A stretch of DNA of 46,770 nucleotides from an uncultured Eubacteriales bacterium (GTDB taxonomy: Bacteria > Bacillota > Clostridia > Oscillospirales > Oscillospiraceae): assembly GCA_900314485.1 (NCBI GenBank), contig OMVL01000028.1:1-46770 (forward strand), in the 5' to 3' direction. This document shows, one piece after another, positions 32,988 to 42,986 of this stretch (positions within the stretch are counted from its first letter, which is position 1; each line of letters begins with the position of its first letter). A model generated the notes under the pieces. It worked only from the letters and a program-made list of their open reading frames with translations, was not told where the DNA came from and made no database searches. Made by a program: the position numbers and the translations under genes.

Positions 32988-33536
32988 TTACTTGCCGAAA
33001 TACCGCTTCAGCAGACCGGCAAACGCCTTGCCGTGACGGGCCTCGTCACGGGCCATCTCGTGAACGGTGTCGTGGATGGCGTCCAGACCCAGAGCCTTTG
33101 CCTTCTTGGCAAGCTCGGTCTTGCCGGCGGTAGCGCCGTTCTCGGCCTCCACACGGACCTTCAGGTTCTGTTCCGTGGAATCGGACAGCACCTCGCCCAG
33201 GAGCTCTGCGAACTTGGCGGCGTGCTCCGCCTCTTCATAGGCAGCCTTCTCCCAGTAAGCGCCGATCTCGGGATAGCCCTCACGATAGGCCACACGGGCC
33301 ATAGCCAGATACATACCCACCTCAGAGCACTCACCGGTGAAGTTTTCACGCAGGCCCTGCTTGATCTCCTCGGGCACATCCTGAGCCACGCCCAGCACAT
33401 GCTCGGAAGCCCAGGTCAGCTCTCCGGCCTGCTCAATGAACTTGCTGCCGGGGCACTTGCACAGAGGGCACTTGAAATCAGCGGGCAGATCACCCTCGTG
33501 GACATAGCCGCAGATGGGGCAGACATACTTTTTCAT
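32988..33536 (-). CDS. Reverse rubrerythrin (rubredoxin-ferritin-like)
   Basis: This is a diiron peroxidase that reduces hydrogen peroxide in anaerobes. The 182-residue protein has the rubredoxin domain first: Cys6, Cys9 (CPICGY) and Cys23, Cys26 (CPLC). A ferritin-like four-helix domain (about 55-182) follows, with [23 protein letters not shown] and [10 protein letters not shown] supplying the iron ligands. Classical rubrerythrin has the opposite order. An ATG start has AAGGAGG 9 nt upstream. It is monocistronic with its own promoter. Presence fits a strict anaerobe with oxidative-stress defence. No clear PerR box was identified in the promoter. Confidence 0.95.
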   Translation of the reverse strand: MKKYVCPICGYVHEGDLPADFKCPLCKCPGSKFIEQAGELTWASEHVLGVAQDVPEEIKQGLRENFTGECSEVGMYLAMARVAYREGYPEIGAYWEKAAYEEAEHAAKFAELLGEVLSDSTEQNLKVRVEAENGATAGKTELAKKAKALGLDAIHDTVHEMARDEARHGKAFAGLLKRYFGK

Positions 33537-33611
33537 AACAGAAATCCTCCTTATGTACTGAATCTTGCATCAGAAAATCAGTGTTTGGGTTTTTAAACTT
33601 CCAGTATTTGT

Positions 33612-33641
33612 ATTATAGTAAAAGATCCATCAGTTGGTCAA
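33612..33641 (-). promoter_or_regulatory. Rubrerythrin promoter
   Basis: TTGACC (33636-33641), an 18-bp spacer and TATAAT (33612-33617) lie on the minus strand, about 75 nt upstream of the ATG. Confidence 0.7.
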
Positions 33642-33733
33642 CGATAACTTGCAACATTTGCAAATATCTTTTAGGTTGACACTTTTTTGTAAACCTCCCA
33701 TTTTTATTGGCGTTTTGTTTTTCCTTTTAGCCG

Positions 33734-33764
33734 GAATTTCGGCAAAAAGCAGAATTTCCGCAAA
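33734..33764 (+). repeat. Direct repeat upstream of the ilv promoter
   Basis: GAATTTCGGCAAA (33734-33746) and GAATTTCCGCAAA (33752-33764) repeat with an 18-bp period and one mismatch, ending 6 bp before the -35 box. This could be a tandem operator for a branched-chain amino acid regulator; the factor is unknown. Confidence 0.35.
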
Positions 33765-33770
33765 TTCACC

Positions 33771-33799
33771 TTGACAAACCACGCCGGGGACTATATCAT
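33771..33799 (+). promoter_or_regulatory. ilv operon promoter
   Basis: TTGACA (33771-33776), a 17-bp spacer and TATCAT (33794-33799) lie on the plus strand. The transcript would start near 33806 at the 5' end of the T-box leader. Confidence 0.75.
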
Positions 33800-33805
33800 A
33801 TTGTT

Positions 33806-34073
33806 TACTTCACAAATGCAGTGATCGGGAAAGTAAGTACGGTCCCAGCGGCTCAGAGAGGACGCATCCGGTGCAAGCGTCTCCGCAGTCCGTCACCGAA
33901 AGTCACCTGGGAGCAGCTGACCGAACGGCAGGGAGATTCTCTGCCCAGTAGGCTCAGACGGGATCTCTCCCGTTATAGAGAGCGCAAGTGCATGGAGCAG
34001 AGTTCTCCATGAATTTAGGTGGTACCACGGAGTCATGACCGCTTCGTCCTAATGGAGGGACGAGGCGTTTTTT
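33806..34073 (+). promoter_or_regulatory. T-box leader, specifier read as GUC (valine)
   Basis: The leader carries the T-box AGGTGGTACCACGG (34017-34030). An intrinsic terminator follows: CGCTTCGTCC pairs with GGACGAGGCG, then TTTTTT (34040-34073). Stem I can be folded by analogy to glyQS: TCGGG pairs with CCTGG, AGTA follows on the 5' side, and the distal arms are ACGG/CCGT, GCGG/CCGC and GACGC/GCGTC. After the second strand comes CGAAA, then GTC (33902-33904), then A, where glyQS has CGAAA then GGC. Thus uncharged tRNA-Val would be sensed. UGGU in the antiterminator bulge predicts a discriminator A, as in tRNA-Val. T-box presence is secure; the specifier is an inference from folding. Confidence 0.9.
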
Positions 34074-34127
34074 ATTGCGGCGATCAAATGGCCGCAATCG
34101 CAATTTGCACAAGGAGGTGCAGGCCCC

Positions 34128-35756
34128 ATGACAGGAGCACAGGCGCTGATCGAAAGTTTAAAGCGGGCAGGTGTAGAACATATCTTCGGCTATGCCGGAG
34201 CCACCATCTGCCCCACGGTGGACGTACTGGCCCAGACGCCAGAGATCGGCTACACCCTGGTGCGGACGGAGCAAAACGCCGGGCACATGGCCTCCGGCTA
34301 TTACCGGGTCACCGGCAAGGTGGGGGTCTGCATGGTCACCTCCGGCCCGGGAGCCACCAACCTGCTCACCGGCATTGCCACTGCCTATCTGGACTCCATT
34401 CCCATGGTGGCTATTACCGGCCAGGTCCCCAGCCATCTGCTGGGCCGGGACATTTTCCAGGAGATCGACGTCACCGGCGCTGTGGCCCCCTTTTCCAAGC
34501 ACAGCTATCTGGTCAAGGACGCCAACGACATCCCCCGCATTGTGGCGGAGGCCTTTCACATTGCCTCCACCGGCCGGCCCGGCCCGGTGCTCATCGACCT
34601 GCCCATTGACGTGCAGAATCAAAAGCTGAAAAGCTATGCCTATCCGGAAGAAGTCTCCATCCGCAGCTATAAGCCCAGCGTCCGAGGCAACGACCTGCAG
34701 ATCAAGCGGGTAGTTTCAGCCATTGAAAGCGCCAAGCATCCCGTCATCTATGCCGGCGGCGGCATCTTTCTGGCAAACGCCCAGCAGGAGCTGCTGGAGC
34801 TGGCGGAGCGGACGAATATCCCTGTAGTCACCACCATGATGGGCCTGTCCCTGCTCCCCACCCATCACCCTCTGAACCTCGGCATGATCGGAGCCTTCGG
34901 CAACGTGGCGGCCAACAAGGCCTTGGCCAAGTCCGACCTGCTCGTGATGATCGGCAGCCGAGTGGCCGACCGGGCCATCCTCTCCCCGGAGGAGGTCCAG
35001 CGGCGGATGACCATCATTCATATCGACGTAGACCCCGCAGAGATCGGCAAGAATATGCGGGCGGAAATTCCCGTAGTGGGCGATGTCAAGTCCATTCTCC
35101 ACCAGATCCTGGAGCGCATCCAGCCCCGGAGCGGCGACGAGTGGCTGGAGCACTTCCAGGCCCGTCGGAAGGAGGAGCTGTCCCGTCCCTTCCCGGTGAA
35201 GGAGGGATACGTCTTCCCCGGCTCCCTCATGCGCAAGCTGGGTGCGAAGCTCCAATACAATGCCGCCGTCTGCGTGGACGTGGGACAGAATCAGATCTGG
35301 GCCTGCAAGCATCTGACGATGGACGGCCCCCGCTTCCTCACCAGCGGCGGTCTGGGCACCATGGGCTATTCCCTCCCTGCCGCCGTGGGCGTCAAAGTGG
35401 CCCAGCCCGGGCGGCAGACCGTGGTGATCTGCGGCGATGGCAGCTTCCAGATGTCCTTTAACGAGCTGGCCGCCATTGCCCACGCTCAGCTGGACATCAA
35501 AATCGTCCTCATTCAGAATAGCGTGCTGGGCCTGGTGCGCCAGATTCAGGACACGCCTACTTACCCCGCCGGGCCCTTCGGCGTGGCGCTGGACGGCTCG
35601 CCTGATTTTACCGCCATTGCCGCCGCCTACGGCATTCCCAGCCGGGTGATCGGCGACGAGAGCGAGATAGACGGCGCTCTGGAGGAGCTGCTGCATCAGC
35701 CGGGCGCCCGCCTGCTGATTTGCAGGACGGATCCCAAGGCGACCACCAATGATTAA
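34128..35756 (+). CDS. ilvB: Acetohydroxyacid synthase large subunit, copy 1
   Basis: AHAS condenses two pyruvates to acetolactate (valine and leucine path) or pyruvate with 2-ketobutyrate (isoleucine path), using ThDP. The 542-residue protein has the catalytic Glu48 (TEQNAGH) and the ThDP motif GDG (436-438) ending in Asn464-Ser465. It differs from copy 2 in telling ways. The usual GYPGG reads GYAGA, NN in the ThDP motif is NS, and VRQWQ reads VRQIQ with Ile473. That Trp sets preference for 2-ketobutyrate in E. coli AHAS II. It is about 25 residues shorter than copy 2. AAGGAGG lies upstream of the ATG. It is the first gene after the valine T-box, and ilvN1 follows after 11 bp. Confidence 0.93.
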   Translation: MTGAQALIESLKRAGVEHIFGYAGATICPTVDVLAQTPEIGYTLVRTEQNAGHMASGYYRVTGKVGVCMVTSGPGATNLLTGIATAYLDSIPMVAITGQVPSHLLGRDIFQEIDVTGAVAPFSKHSYLVKDANDIPRIVAEAFHIASTGRPGPVLIDLPIDVQNQKLKSYAYPEEVSIRSYKPSVRGNDLQIKRVVSAIESAKHPVIYAGGGIFLANAQQELLELAERTNIPVVTTMMGLSLLPTHHPLNLGMIGAFGNVAANKALAKSDLLVMIGSRVADRAILSPEEVQRRMTIIHIDVDPAEIGKNMRAEIPVVGDVKSILHQILERIQPRSGDEWLEHFQARRKEELSRPFPVKEGYVFPGSLMRKLGAKLQYNAAVCVDVGQNQIWACKHLTMDGPRFLTSGGLGTMGYSLPAAVGVKVAQPGRQTVVICGDGSFQMSFNELAAIAHAQLDIKIVLIQNSVLGLVRQIQDTPTYPAGPFGVALDGSPDFTAIAAAYGIPSRVIGDESEIDGALEELLHQPGARLLICRTDPKATTND

Positions 35757-35767
35757 AGGAGGCCCAC

Positions 35768-36253
35768 ATGAAACAGACGATCTCCGTTCTGGTGGAAAAT
35801 CAGGCCGGCGTCCTGAGCCGCATCACCGGCCTCTTCTCCCGCAGAGCCTTTAACATTGAGTCTCTGGCTGTCGGCGTCACCGACGACCCCACCATCTCCC
35901 GCATCACCATCATTGTGGACAGCGGCAACAGCGTGGTGGAGCAGGTGGAAAAGCAGCTGAACAAGCTGATCGAGGTCATCAAAGTCCGGACGCTGGAGGA
36001 GAATCAGTTCATCGGCCGGGAACTGGTGCTGGTCAAGGTCAACGCCACCCCCAAGACACGGCCGGATATTATGACCATCTGTGAGCTGATGGGGGCGAAA
36101 GTATCAGACATCTCCCCCACCTCCCTGACGCTGGAGCTGTCCGACACCCCCGACCGCATTGACACCTTCGAGGCTATGCTCCGCCCCTTCTCCATTCTGG
36201 AGCTGGCAAGGACCGGGGTCATCGCCCTGCAGAAGGGGAACGGGAAGATTTGA
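35768..36253 (+). CDS. ilvN: Acetohydroxyacid synthase small subunit, copy 1
   Basis: The regulatory subunit confers valine feedback inhibition and activates the large subunit. The protein has 161 residues: an N-terminal ACT domain (about 1-75) with VENQAGVLSRITGLFSRRAFNIESL, and a C-terminal ALS_ss-C domain (about 80-155). The length is typical for IlvN/IlvH. AAAGGAGG lies just upstream of the ATG. It probably pairs with the preceding large subunit, but exchange with copy 2 cannot be excluded. Confidence 0.95.
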   Translation: MKQTISVLVENQAGVLSRITGLFSRRAFNIESLAVGVTDDPTISRITIIVDSGNSVVEQVEKQLNKLIEVIKVRTLEENQFIGRELVLVKVNATPKTRPDIMTICELMGAKVSDISPTSLTLELSDTPDRIDTFEAMLRPFSILELARTGVIALQKGNGKI

Positions 36254-36303
36254 GGGTAATCGCCCCTACGCCACATCCCGAACATTTAGCGAGGAGTGAA
36301 TCA

Positions 36304-38007
36304 ATGAAAATCCGAGCCACCCAAGCCATCATGGAGTGCCTGCTGGAGCAGGAGGTGGATACCGTCTTCGGCTATCCCGGCGGCACCATCCTCAACGTCT
36401 ATGATGAGCTGTACAATTACAAAGATAAGATCAAGCACATCCTGACCGCCCACGAGCAGGGTGCCTCCCACGCCGCCGACGGCTATGCCCGGTCTACCGG
36501 CAAGGTGGGCGTCTGCTTTGCCACCTCCGGCCCCGGGGCGACGAATCTTACCACCGGCATCGCCACCGCCTATATGGACTCCTCCCCCGTGGTCTTCATC
36601 ACCTGCAACGTGACGGAGCCGCTTCTCGGCAAGGACTCCTTTCAGGAGGTGGACATCACCGGCATTGCCATGCCGATTACGAAAGCCACCTATCTGGTCC
36701 GGGACGCCCAGTCCATTCCGGGCATTATGCGTCAGGCATTTGCCGTGGCAGCGACGGGACGTCCCGGCCCGGTGCTCATCGACTTTCTGAAGAATGTCAC
36801 CAACCCCACTGAGATGATCGACTATGAGTTCATCCCCTGGTACGAGAACCGGACCTGGGGCAGCGTCCGGGAGCTGAGCGAGAGCCACGGGTTGAAAGCC
36901 CCGGAGCCGGACCATGAGGACATTGACATTCTGGCGGAGATGATCGCCCAGAGTCAGCGCCCCCTGCTCATCTGCGGCGGCGGCGTGGTCCGGGGCAGGG
37001 CGGACAAGGAGTTTCGGGCATTTGCCGAAAAGCTGGACGCCCCGGTGGCCATTACCCTTATGGGCGGCGGCGGTTTTCCCGGAGCGCACCCTCTCTCCAC
37101 CGGCATGGTGGGTATGCACGGCAGCCGGGCGTCCAACCTGGCCTGCAACGAGTGCGATCTGCTCATCGCCGTGGGCTGCCGGTTCTCCGACCGGGTGGCG
37201 TTGAACCCCAAGACCTTTGCCAAGCAGGCCAAAATCGTCCACATCGACATTGACCGGGCGGAGATCGACAAGAACGTGCTCACCGACCACCACATTGTGG
37301 GTTCTGCCCGCCGGGTGCTGGAGCTCTTGAATGAGCGGATCGGCCAGTATGACCACACTGACTGGAAGGAGCATATCATCCCCCTCCGTCAGCCTCAGGT
37401 AGCCGAGGCGAGCGAAACGCTGACGCCCAAGCAGGTGCTGGAGACGATTCGCAGACTGGCTCCCCAGGACACCATCGTTGCCACCGACGTGGGCCAGCAT
37501 CAGATGTGGTCGATTCAATATTTCCACTTCGACTATCCCGGACAGCTGCTGACCTCCGGCGGCTTTGGCACCATGGGCTTCGGTCTGGGCGCCGCCATTG
37601 GGGCCAAGTGCGGCAATCCGGATAAGGTAGTCGTCCACACCACCGGCGACGGCTGCTTCCGCATGAACTGCCATGAGCTGGCGACTGTGGAGCACTACGG
37701 TCTTCCCATTATCACCGTCGTCTTTAACAACGGCACCCTGGGCATGGTCCGTCAGTGGCAGAACCTGATCTACAAGAAGCGGTTTTCCGAGACCACGCTG
37801 GACCGGGGCCCGGACTTTGTCAAATTGGCGGAGGCCTACGGGCTCCGGGGCAAGCGGGTGACCAATCTCCAAGAGATGGAAGAGGCCATGGAAGAGGCGC
37901 TCTGCGCCGGCTGCGGCTACGTCATCGACTGCGTGCTGGATATGGACGAGATGGTCCGGCCCATGGTGCCCGGCGGCGGCAACATCACCGATTTTCTGCT
38001 AAAGTAA
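36304..38007 (+). CDS. ilvB: Acetohydroxyacid synthase large subunit, copy 2
   Basis: This second AHAS catalytic subunit, 567 residues, is the more canonical one. The catalytic Glu51 (AHEQGASHAADGYAR) and the motif GYPGG are intact. The ThDP motif runs GDGCFRMNCHELATVEHYG to FNNG, and MVRQWQ has Trp485. The ATG chosen has GAGGAG 7 nt upstream; an earlier in-frame ATG would overlap the ilvN1 stop. It follows ilvN1 by 50 bp with no separate promoter seen, so both synthases share the T-box control. Confidence 0.96.
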   Translation: MKIRATQAIMECLLEQEVDTVFGYPGGTILNVYDELYNYKDKIKHILTAHEQGASHAADGYARSTGKVGVCFATSGPGATNLTTGIATAYMDSSPVVFITCNVTEPLLGKDSFQEVDITGIAMPITKATYLVRDAQSIPGIMRQAFAVAATGRPGPVLIDFLKNVTNPTEMIDYEFIPWYENRTWGSVRELSESHGLKAPEPDHEDIDILAEMIAQSQRPLLICGGGVVRGRADKEFRAFAEKLDAPVAITLMGGGGFPGAHPLSTGMVGMHGSRASNLACNECDLLIAVGCRFSDRVALNPKTFAKQAKIVHIDIDRAEIDKNVLTDHHIVGSARRVLELLNERIGQYDHTDWKEHIIPLRQPQVAEASETLTPKQVLETIRRLAPQDTIVATDVGQHQMWSIQYFHFDYPGQLLTSGGFGTMGFGLGAAIGAKCGNPDKVVVHTTGDGCFRMNCHELATVEHYGLPIITVVFNNGTLGMVRQWQNLIYKKRFSETTLDRGPDFVKLAEAYGLRGKRVTNLQEMEEAMEEALCAGCGYVIDCVLDMDEMVRPMVPGGGNITDFLLK

Positions 38008-38020
38008 GGGGGTAGAGAAG

Positions 38021-39596
<1,576 letters not shown>

Positions 39597-39612
39597 TTTT
39601 TGCCCAATACAC

Positions 39613-39645
39613 AAAAGGCAGGCGCTTTTTGCCTGCCTTTTGTGT
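39613..39645 (+). terminator. ilvC terminator
   Basis: AAAAGGCAGGC pairs with GCCTGCCTTTT (11-bp stem, 7-nt loop) ending in a T tract, 17 bp after the ilvC stop. It separates ilvB1-ilvC from the lipoprotein-ilvD part. Confidence 0.88.
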
Positions 39646-39674
39646 TTGCGTTTGCATATTCTTTGTGTTATACT
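39646..39674 (+). promoter_or_regulatory. Promoter upstream of the lipoprotein gene
   Basis: TTGCGT (39646-39651), a 17-bp spacer and TATACT (39669-39674) lie on the plus strand directly after the ilvC terminator. It may also drive ilvD, since no terminator was found between the two genes. Confidence 0.65.
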
Positions 39675-39737
39675 GGCATCGTGAGCAATCGTGCCACAAA
39701 ACGTTAGAAAACTATGATTGCAATAGGAGGAACTGAG

Positions 39738-40271
39738 ATGAAAAAACTGACCGCACTGCTTCTGGCCCTTCTGATGATGCTCTCCCTCAGCGCATGTAAT
39801 CTGTCCGACCTGCTGGGAAGCAAGGACCGGGATGACGACACTCCTTCCCACAACACCAGCACCAACGCCACCGGCGACGTGGGTGAGACCCAGCACACCT
39901 ATTGGTTTGACTTCACCGTCAACGACGCCTATCTGACCCACCGTGTGGACGGCGAGAGAGCCGACGACGGCTATCAGTTCCTGGTGGTGGATATGACCGT
40001 CAAGAACACCTTCAGCTCCGAGATCACCATGTACCGCTATGACTTCCAGACCCAGTGGGGCGACGGCGACGAGGACTACGCCTGGCCCACCTCTATGGAT
40101 GCTGACGGCTACTTCCCCGACTCCTACGATCTGCGCGCCGGCAAGAAGCGCACCGACCAGCTGGTCTTTGAGGTCCCCGAGGACTGCGAGGACTTCGCTC
40201 TGGCCTATCAGGAGGAGTTTGAAAACGGCGACACCGGCGATGTGTTCTTCGTCTACTTCTCCGTGGAGTAA
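39738..40271 (+). CDS. Small secreted lipoprotein with DUF4352-like domain
   Basis: This 177-residue protein has a lipoprotein signal peptide (MKKLTALLLALLMMLSLSAC) with the lipobox LSAC, the Cys at residue 20. An Asp/Ser/Thr/Asn-rich linker follows, then a compact beta domain (about 55-177). WFDFTVNDAYLTH and YQFLVVDMTVKNTFS resemble the DUF4352-type immunoglobulin-like fold of Firmicutes lipoproteins. It is anchored outside the cytoplasmic membrane; its ligand is unknown. AGGAGG precedes the ATG by 7 nt. Its place between ilvC and ilvD is odd: it has no evident role in amino acid synthesis but may share a transcript with ilvD. Confidence 0.88.
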   Translation: MKKLTALLLALLMMLSLSACNLSDLLGSKDRDDDTPSHNTSTNATGDVGETQHTYWFDFTVNDAYLTHRVDGERADDGYQFLVVDMTVKNTFSSEITMYRYDFQTQWGDGDEDYAWPTSMDADGYFPDSYDLRAGKKRTDQLVFEVPEDCEDFALAYQEEFENGDTGDVFFVYFSVE

Positions 40272-40320
40272 TTGATGCTCCCTGCCATACTTATCCCCGC
40301 CGCCAAGGAGGAACTATTCC

Positions 40321-41946
40321 ATGCGTTCTGATAACGTGACCCAGGGCGTGGAGCGGGCCCCCAACCGCTCCCTGTTTGCCGCTCTGGGCTATACCAAGGA
40401 GGAGACGGACCGCCCGCTGGTGGGTATTGTCTGTTCCCATAACGAGATCGTCCCCGGACATATGAATCTGGACAAGATCGCCGAGGCGGTCAAGGCCGGC
40501 GTTCGTATGGCCGGCGGCACGCCCATTGAGTTTCCCGCCATCGCCGTCTGCGACGGTATTGCCATGGGCCATATCGGCATGCGGTATTCTCTGGTCACCC
40601 GTGACCTGATTGCCGACTCCACCGAGTGCATGGCCATTGCCCACCAGTTTGACGCGCTGGTCATGATCCCCAACTGCGACAAGAATGTCCCCGGCCTCCT
40701 GATGGCCGCCGCCCGTATCAACGTCCCTACCATTTTTGTCTCCGGCGGCCCCATGCTGGCCGGTCACCTGGACGACGGACGGCGCACCTGCCTGAGCGAT
40801 ATGTTCGAGGCAGTAGGCGCTTACCATGCCGGGGCGCTGGACGAAAAGGGCGTGGAGGAGTATGTCATGAACTGCTGCCCCTCCTGCGGCTCCTGGGAAG
40901 CCATCGGCATGGGTCTCCGGGGCAACGGCACCATTCCCGCCCCCTACTCCGCCCGCATCCGGCTGGCCAAGCAGGCAGGTATGCAGGTGATGGAGCTGCT
41001 GAAAAAGGACATTCGGCCCCGTGACATTATGACCGAGGCCGCCTTCCACAATGCAGAGATCGTGGATATGGCCCTGGGCTGCTCCACCAACACCATGCTC
41101 CATCTCCCGGCCATCGCCCACGAGTGCGGCATTGAGATCGACCTGAACCACGTCAACGACTTCAACGCCCGCACTCCCAACCTCTGCCACCTGGCTCCCG
41201 CAGGCGCCACCTTTATGGAGGACCTGGAGCGGGCCGGCGGCGTCTATGCCGTCATGAAGGAGCTGGCGGATGCCGGACTGATCCGCACCGACCTCATTAC
41301 CTGCACCGGTAAGACGGTGGGCGAGAATATTGCAGATGCGGTCAACCGCAACCCGGAGGTCATCCGCCCCATCGACAATCCCTATCTGGCGACCGGCGGT
41401 ATTGCCGTTCTCTTTGGCAACCTGGCGGAGCACGGCTGTGTCGTCAAGCAGTCCGCCGTGGCTCCCGAGATGATGCAGCACTCCGGCCCCGCCCGGGTGT
41501 TCAATTCCGAGGAGGAGGCTATCAAGGTCATCTATGCCGGAGGCATTCAGCCCGGTGATGTGGTGGTCATCCGCTACGAGGGCCCCAAGGGCGGCCCCGG
41601 CATGCGGGAGATGCTGAATCCCACCTCCGCCATTTGCGGTATGGGTCTGGGCGCATCTGTGGCCCTTATCACCGACGGACGCTTCTCCGGCGCCACCCGG
41701 GGCGCTGCCATCGGCCACGTCTCCCCGGAGGCCGCCGCCGGCGGCACCATCGGTCTGGTGGAGGAGGGAGACATCATCTCCATCGACATTCCCAACCACA
41801 AGATCACCCTGGAGGTTCCGGACAACATTCTGGCCCAGCGCAAGGCCACACTGGTCATGCCCGAGCCGAAAGTCAAAAGCGGATACTTGGCACGCTATGC
41901 CAAACTGGTGACCTCCGCCGACAAGGGCGCAGTACTGGAAGGGTAA
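40321..41946 (+). CDS. ilvD: Dihydroxy-acid dehydratase with internal 13-codon deletion
   Basis: IlvD dehydrates 2,3-dihydroxy acids to 2-keto acids in valine, leucine and isoleucine synthesis, using an Fe-S cluster and Mg. The reading frame is open for 541 residues; clostridial IlvD is about 554. Asp78 (VCDGIAMG) and Cys119 (PNCDK) are intact, as are the C-terminal [13 protein letters not shown] and [10 protein letters not shown]. But CPSCGS (186-191) runs directly into [13 protein letters not shown]. Family members have CPTCGSC-SGMFTANSMNCL between these. The missing piece holds an Fe-S ligand Cys and the TANSM loop, so this protein should be inactive unless the assembly is wrong. Ribosome binding site AAGGAGG. 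Identity is certain; activity is doubtful. Confidence 0.93.
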   Translation: MRSDNVTQGVERAPNRSLFAALGYTKEETDRPLVGIVCSHNEIVPGHMNLDKIAEAVKAGVRMAGGTPIEFPAIAVCDGIAMGHIGMRYSLVTRDLIADSTECMAIAHQFDALVMIPNCDKNVPGLLMAAARINVPTIFVSGGPMLAGHLDDGRRTCLSDMFEAVGAYHAGALDEKGVEEYVMNCCPSCGSWEAIGMGLRGNGTIPAPYSARIRLAKQAGMQVMELLKKDIRPRDIMTEAAFHNAEIVDMALGCSTNTMLHLPAIAHECGIEIDLNHVNDFNARTPNLCHLAPAGATFMEDLERAGGVYAVMKELADAGLIRTDLITCTGKTVGENIADAVNRNPEVIRPIDNPYLATGGIAVLFGNLAEHGCVVKQSAVAPEMMQHSGPARVFNSEEEAIKVIYAGGIQPGDVVVIRYEGPKGGPGMREMLNPTSAICGMGLGASVALITDGRFSGATRGAAIGHVSPEAAAGGTIGLVEEGDIISIDIPNHKITLEVPDNILAQRKATLVMPEPKVKSGYLARYAKLVTSADKGAVLEG

Positions 41947-41962
41947 GCGATCATAAACACCG

Positions 41963-41999
41963 ATTTGCCGGTTCGGAAGTTGCTTCCGGACCGGCAAAT
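41963..41999 (+). terminator. Strong hairpin after ilvD
   Basis: ATTTGCCGGTTCGGAAG pairs with CTTCCGGACCGGCAAAT (17 pairs including one G-U, TTG loop), 16 bp after the ilvD stop. No U tract follows, so it may protect the mRNA end rather than terminate. Confidence 0.6.
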
Positions 42000-42020
42000 G
42001 CGATCTTAAAGGCATCTTCA

Positions 42021-42049
42021 TTGACGAAAAGAGAAAAATAGAGTATAGT
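42021..42049 (+). promoter_or_regulatory. Promoter of the FN3-like membrane protein gene
   Basis: TTGACG (42021-42026), a 17-bp spacer and TATAGT (42044-42049) lie on the plus strand, with a leader of about 56 nt. Confidence 0.7.
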
Positions 42050-42111
42050 AAAGCATAGAATCGAACGGGGGCGAAACAAAGCGCAAATCGCCGCCGGGAA
42101 GGATATGCACT

Positions 42112-42945
42112 ATGAAGACGAAAAAGTGGATCATCTGGCTCATTGCAGTCGTTGCACTGCTGGCCATTTTGGGCGGCGTCTATGCCTATGCCCTGTCCCA
42201 TCTCCCCGTCTCCTATGGGGAAAAAGGTCATCTGACTTCGGAACAGCTGACGGACGAGGGCTATCTGGCCGCCTGGCAGCAGTGTTCCCAGCTGACGGCA
42301 GCCTGCCGGGACAGCTGGAATGGCAAGTGGCCGGATTACTACGGCGGCATGGGCGTGGTGGAAAACGAAGGGGAGTATCTGGTCAACGTCTACCTGACGG
42401 AGAATACCGAGGCCAACCGTCAAGCGGTCTGTGAGGCCGCAGGCGTCCAGCTTCGGGCCTTTACTGCTACGGATGTCTCCTGGTCGGAGCTGGAGGCCAC
42501 TCTGAAACGGGTGGACACTGCCAAGTCCCTGCCCTTTGTCACTGTTCAGGGCTGGGGCATTGATGTAGAGCGCCGCACCGTTCGGGTCTATCTCTCTCAC
42601 CGCAGCATGGCGACCACCCTTGTCCTTGGGCTGGTGAAAGGCCCGGTAGAGACGGTGATCATCCCCGTCCAGCCCACCGTCCGCTCCGCCACACGGGAGG
42701 AGGACGGCACCGTGACCCTGTCTCTGGGCGGCCTGACCTACGCCACTGCCTACGATGTAGAGATTTCCACCGACGCCGCCTTTGAGGAGAACGTGAATGC
42801 CATTTCCTTTGAAGGAAATGACGCAGAGGTCTCCCTGCCCGAGCCGGGCCAGGGAGAGGCCTGGTACGTCCGGGCCAAGAGCTATCTGACGGTAGAGGAG
42901 ACCACCTATCAGAGCGAGTGGAGCTCGGCAAAGACGGTGAAATAA
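42112..42945 (+). CDS. Membrane-anchored extracytoplasmic protein with FN3-like C-terminus
   Basis: This 277-residue protein was not recognised as a named family. The positive N-terminus KTKK and a hydrophobic helix (about 6-27, no lipobox and no clear signal peptidase site) suggest an uncleaved anchor with the rest outside. A middle alpha/beta region (about 60-165) precedes a C-terminal beta domain (about 180-277). LSLGGLTYATAYDVEISTD and EAWYVRAKSYLTVEETTYQSEWS look like fibronectin type III strands. GGAAGGA lies 8 nt before the ATG. It is monocistronic, facing mtaB. Function unknown; a sensor or wall-interaction role is only a guess. Confidence 0.85.
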   Translation: MKTKKWIIWLIAVVALLAILGGVYAYALSHLPVSYGEKGHLTSEQLTDEGYLAAWQQCSQLTAACRDSWNGKWPDYYGGMGVVENEGEYLVNVYLTENTEANRQAVCEAAGVQLRAFTATDVSWSELEATLKRVDTAKSLPFVTVQGWGIDVERRTVRVYLSHRSMATTLVLGLVKGPVETVIIPVQPTVRSATREEDGTVTLSLGGLTYATAYDVEISTDAAFEENVNAISFEGNDAEVSLPEPGQGEAWYVRAKSYLTVEETTYQSEWSSAKTVK

Positions 42946-42959
42946 TTGTGAAAAGAAAA

Positions 42960-42986
42960 CTCCGGCCTTCTCAGGCCGGAGCTTTT
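42960..42986. terminator. Bidirectional terminator between the FN3-like gene and mtaB
   Basis: CTCCGGCCT pairs with AGGCCGGAG (9-bp stem, tetraloop), followed by CTTTT on plus and TTTTCTTTTC on minus. It serves both convergent genes; the tail touches the mtaB stop. Confidence 0.88.

Noticed and set aside
40291-42600. A 769-codon frame antisense to ilvD and the FN3-like gene
   Set aside because: It spans two clear plus-strand genes and the intergenic promoter between them, with no recognisable motif.
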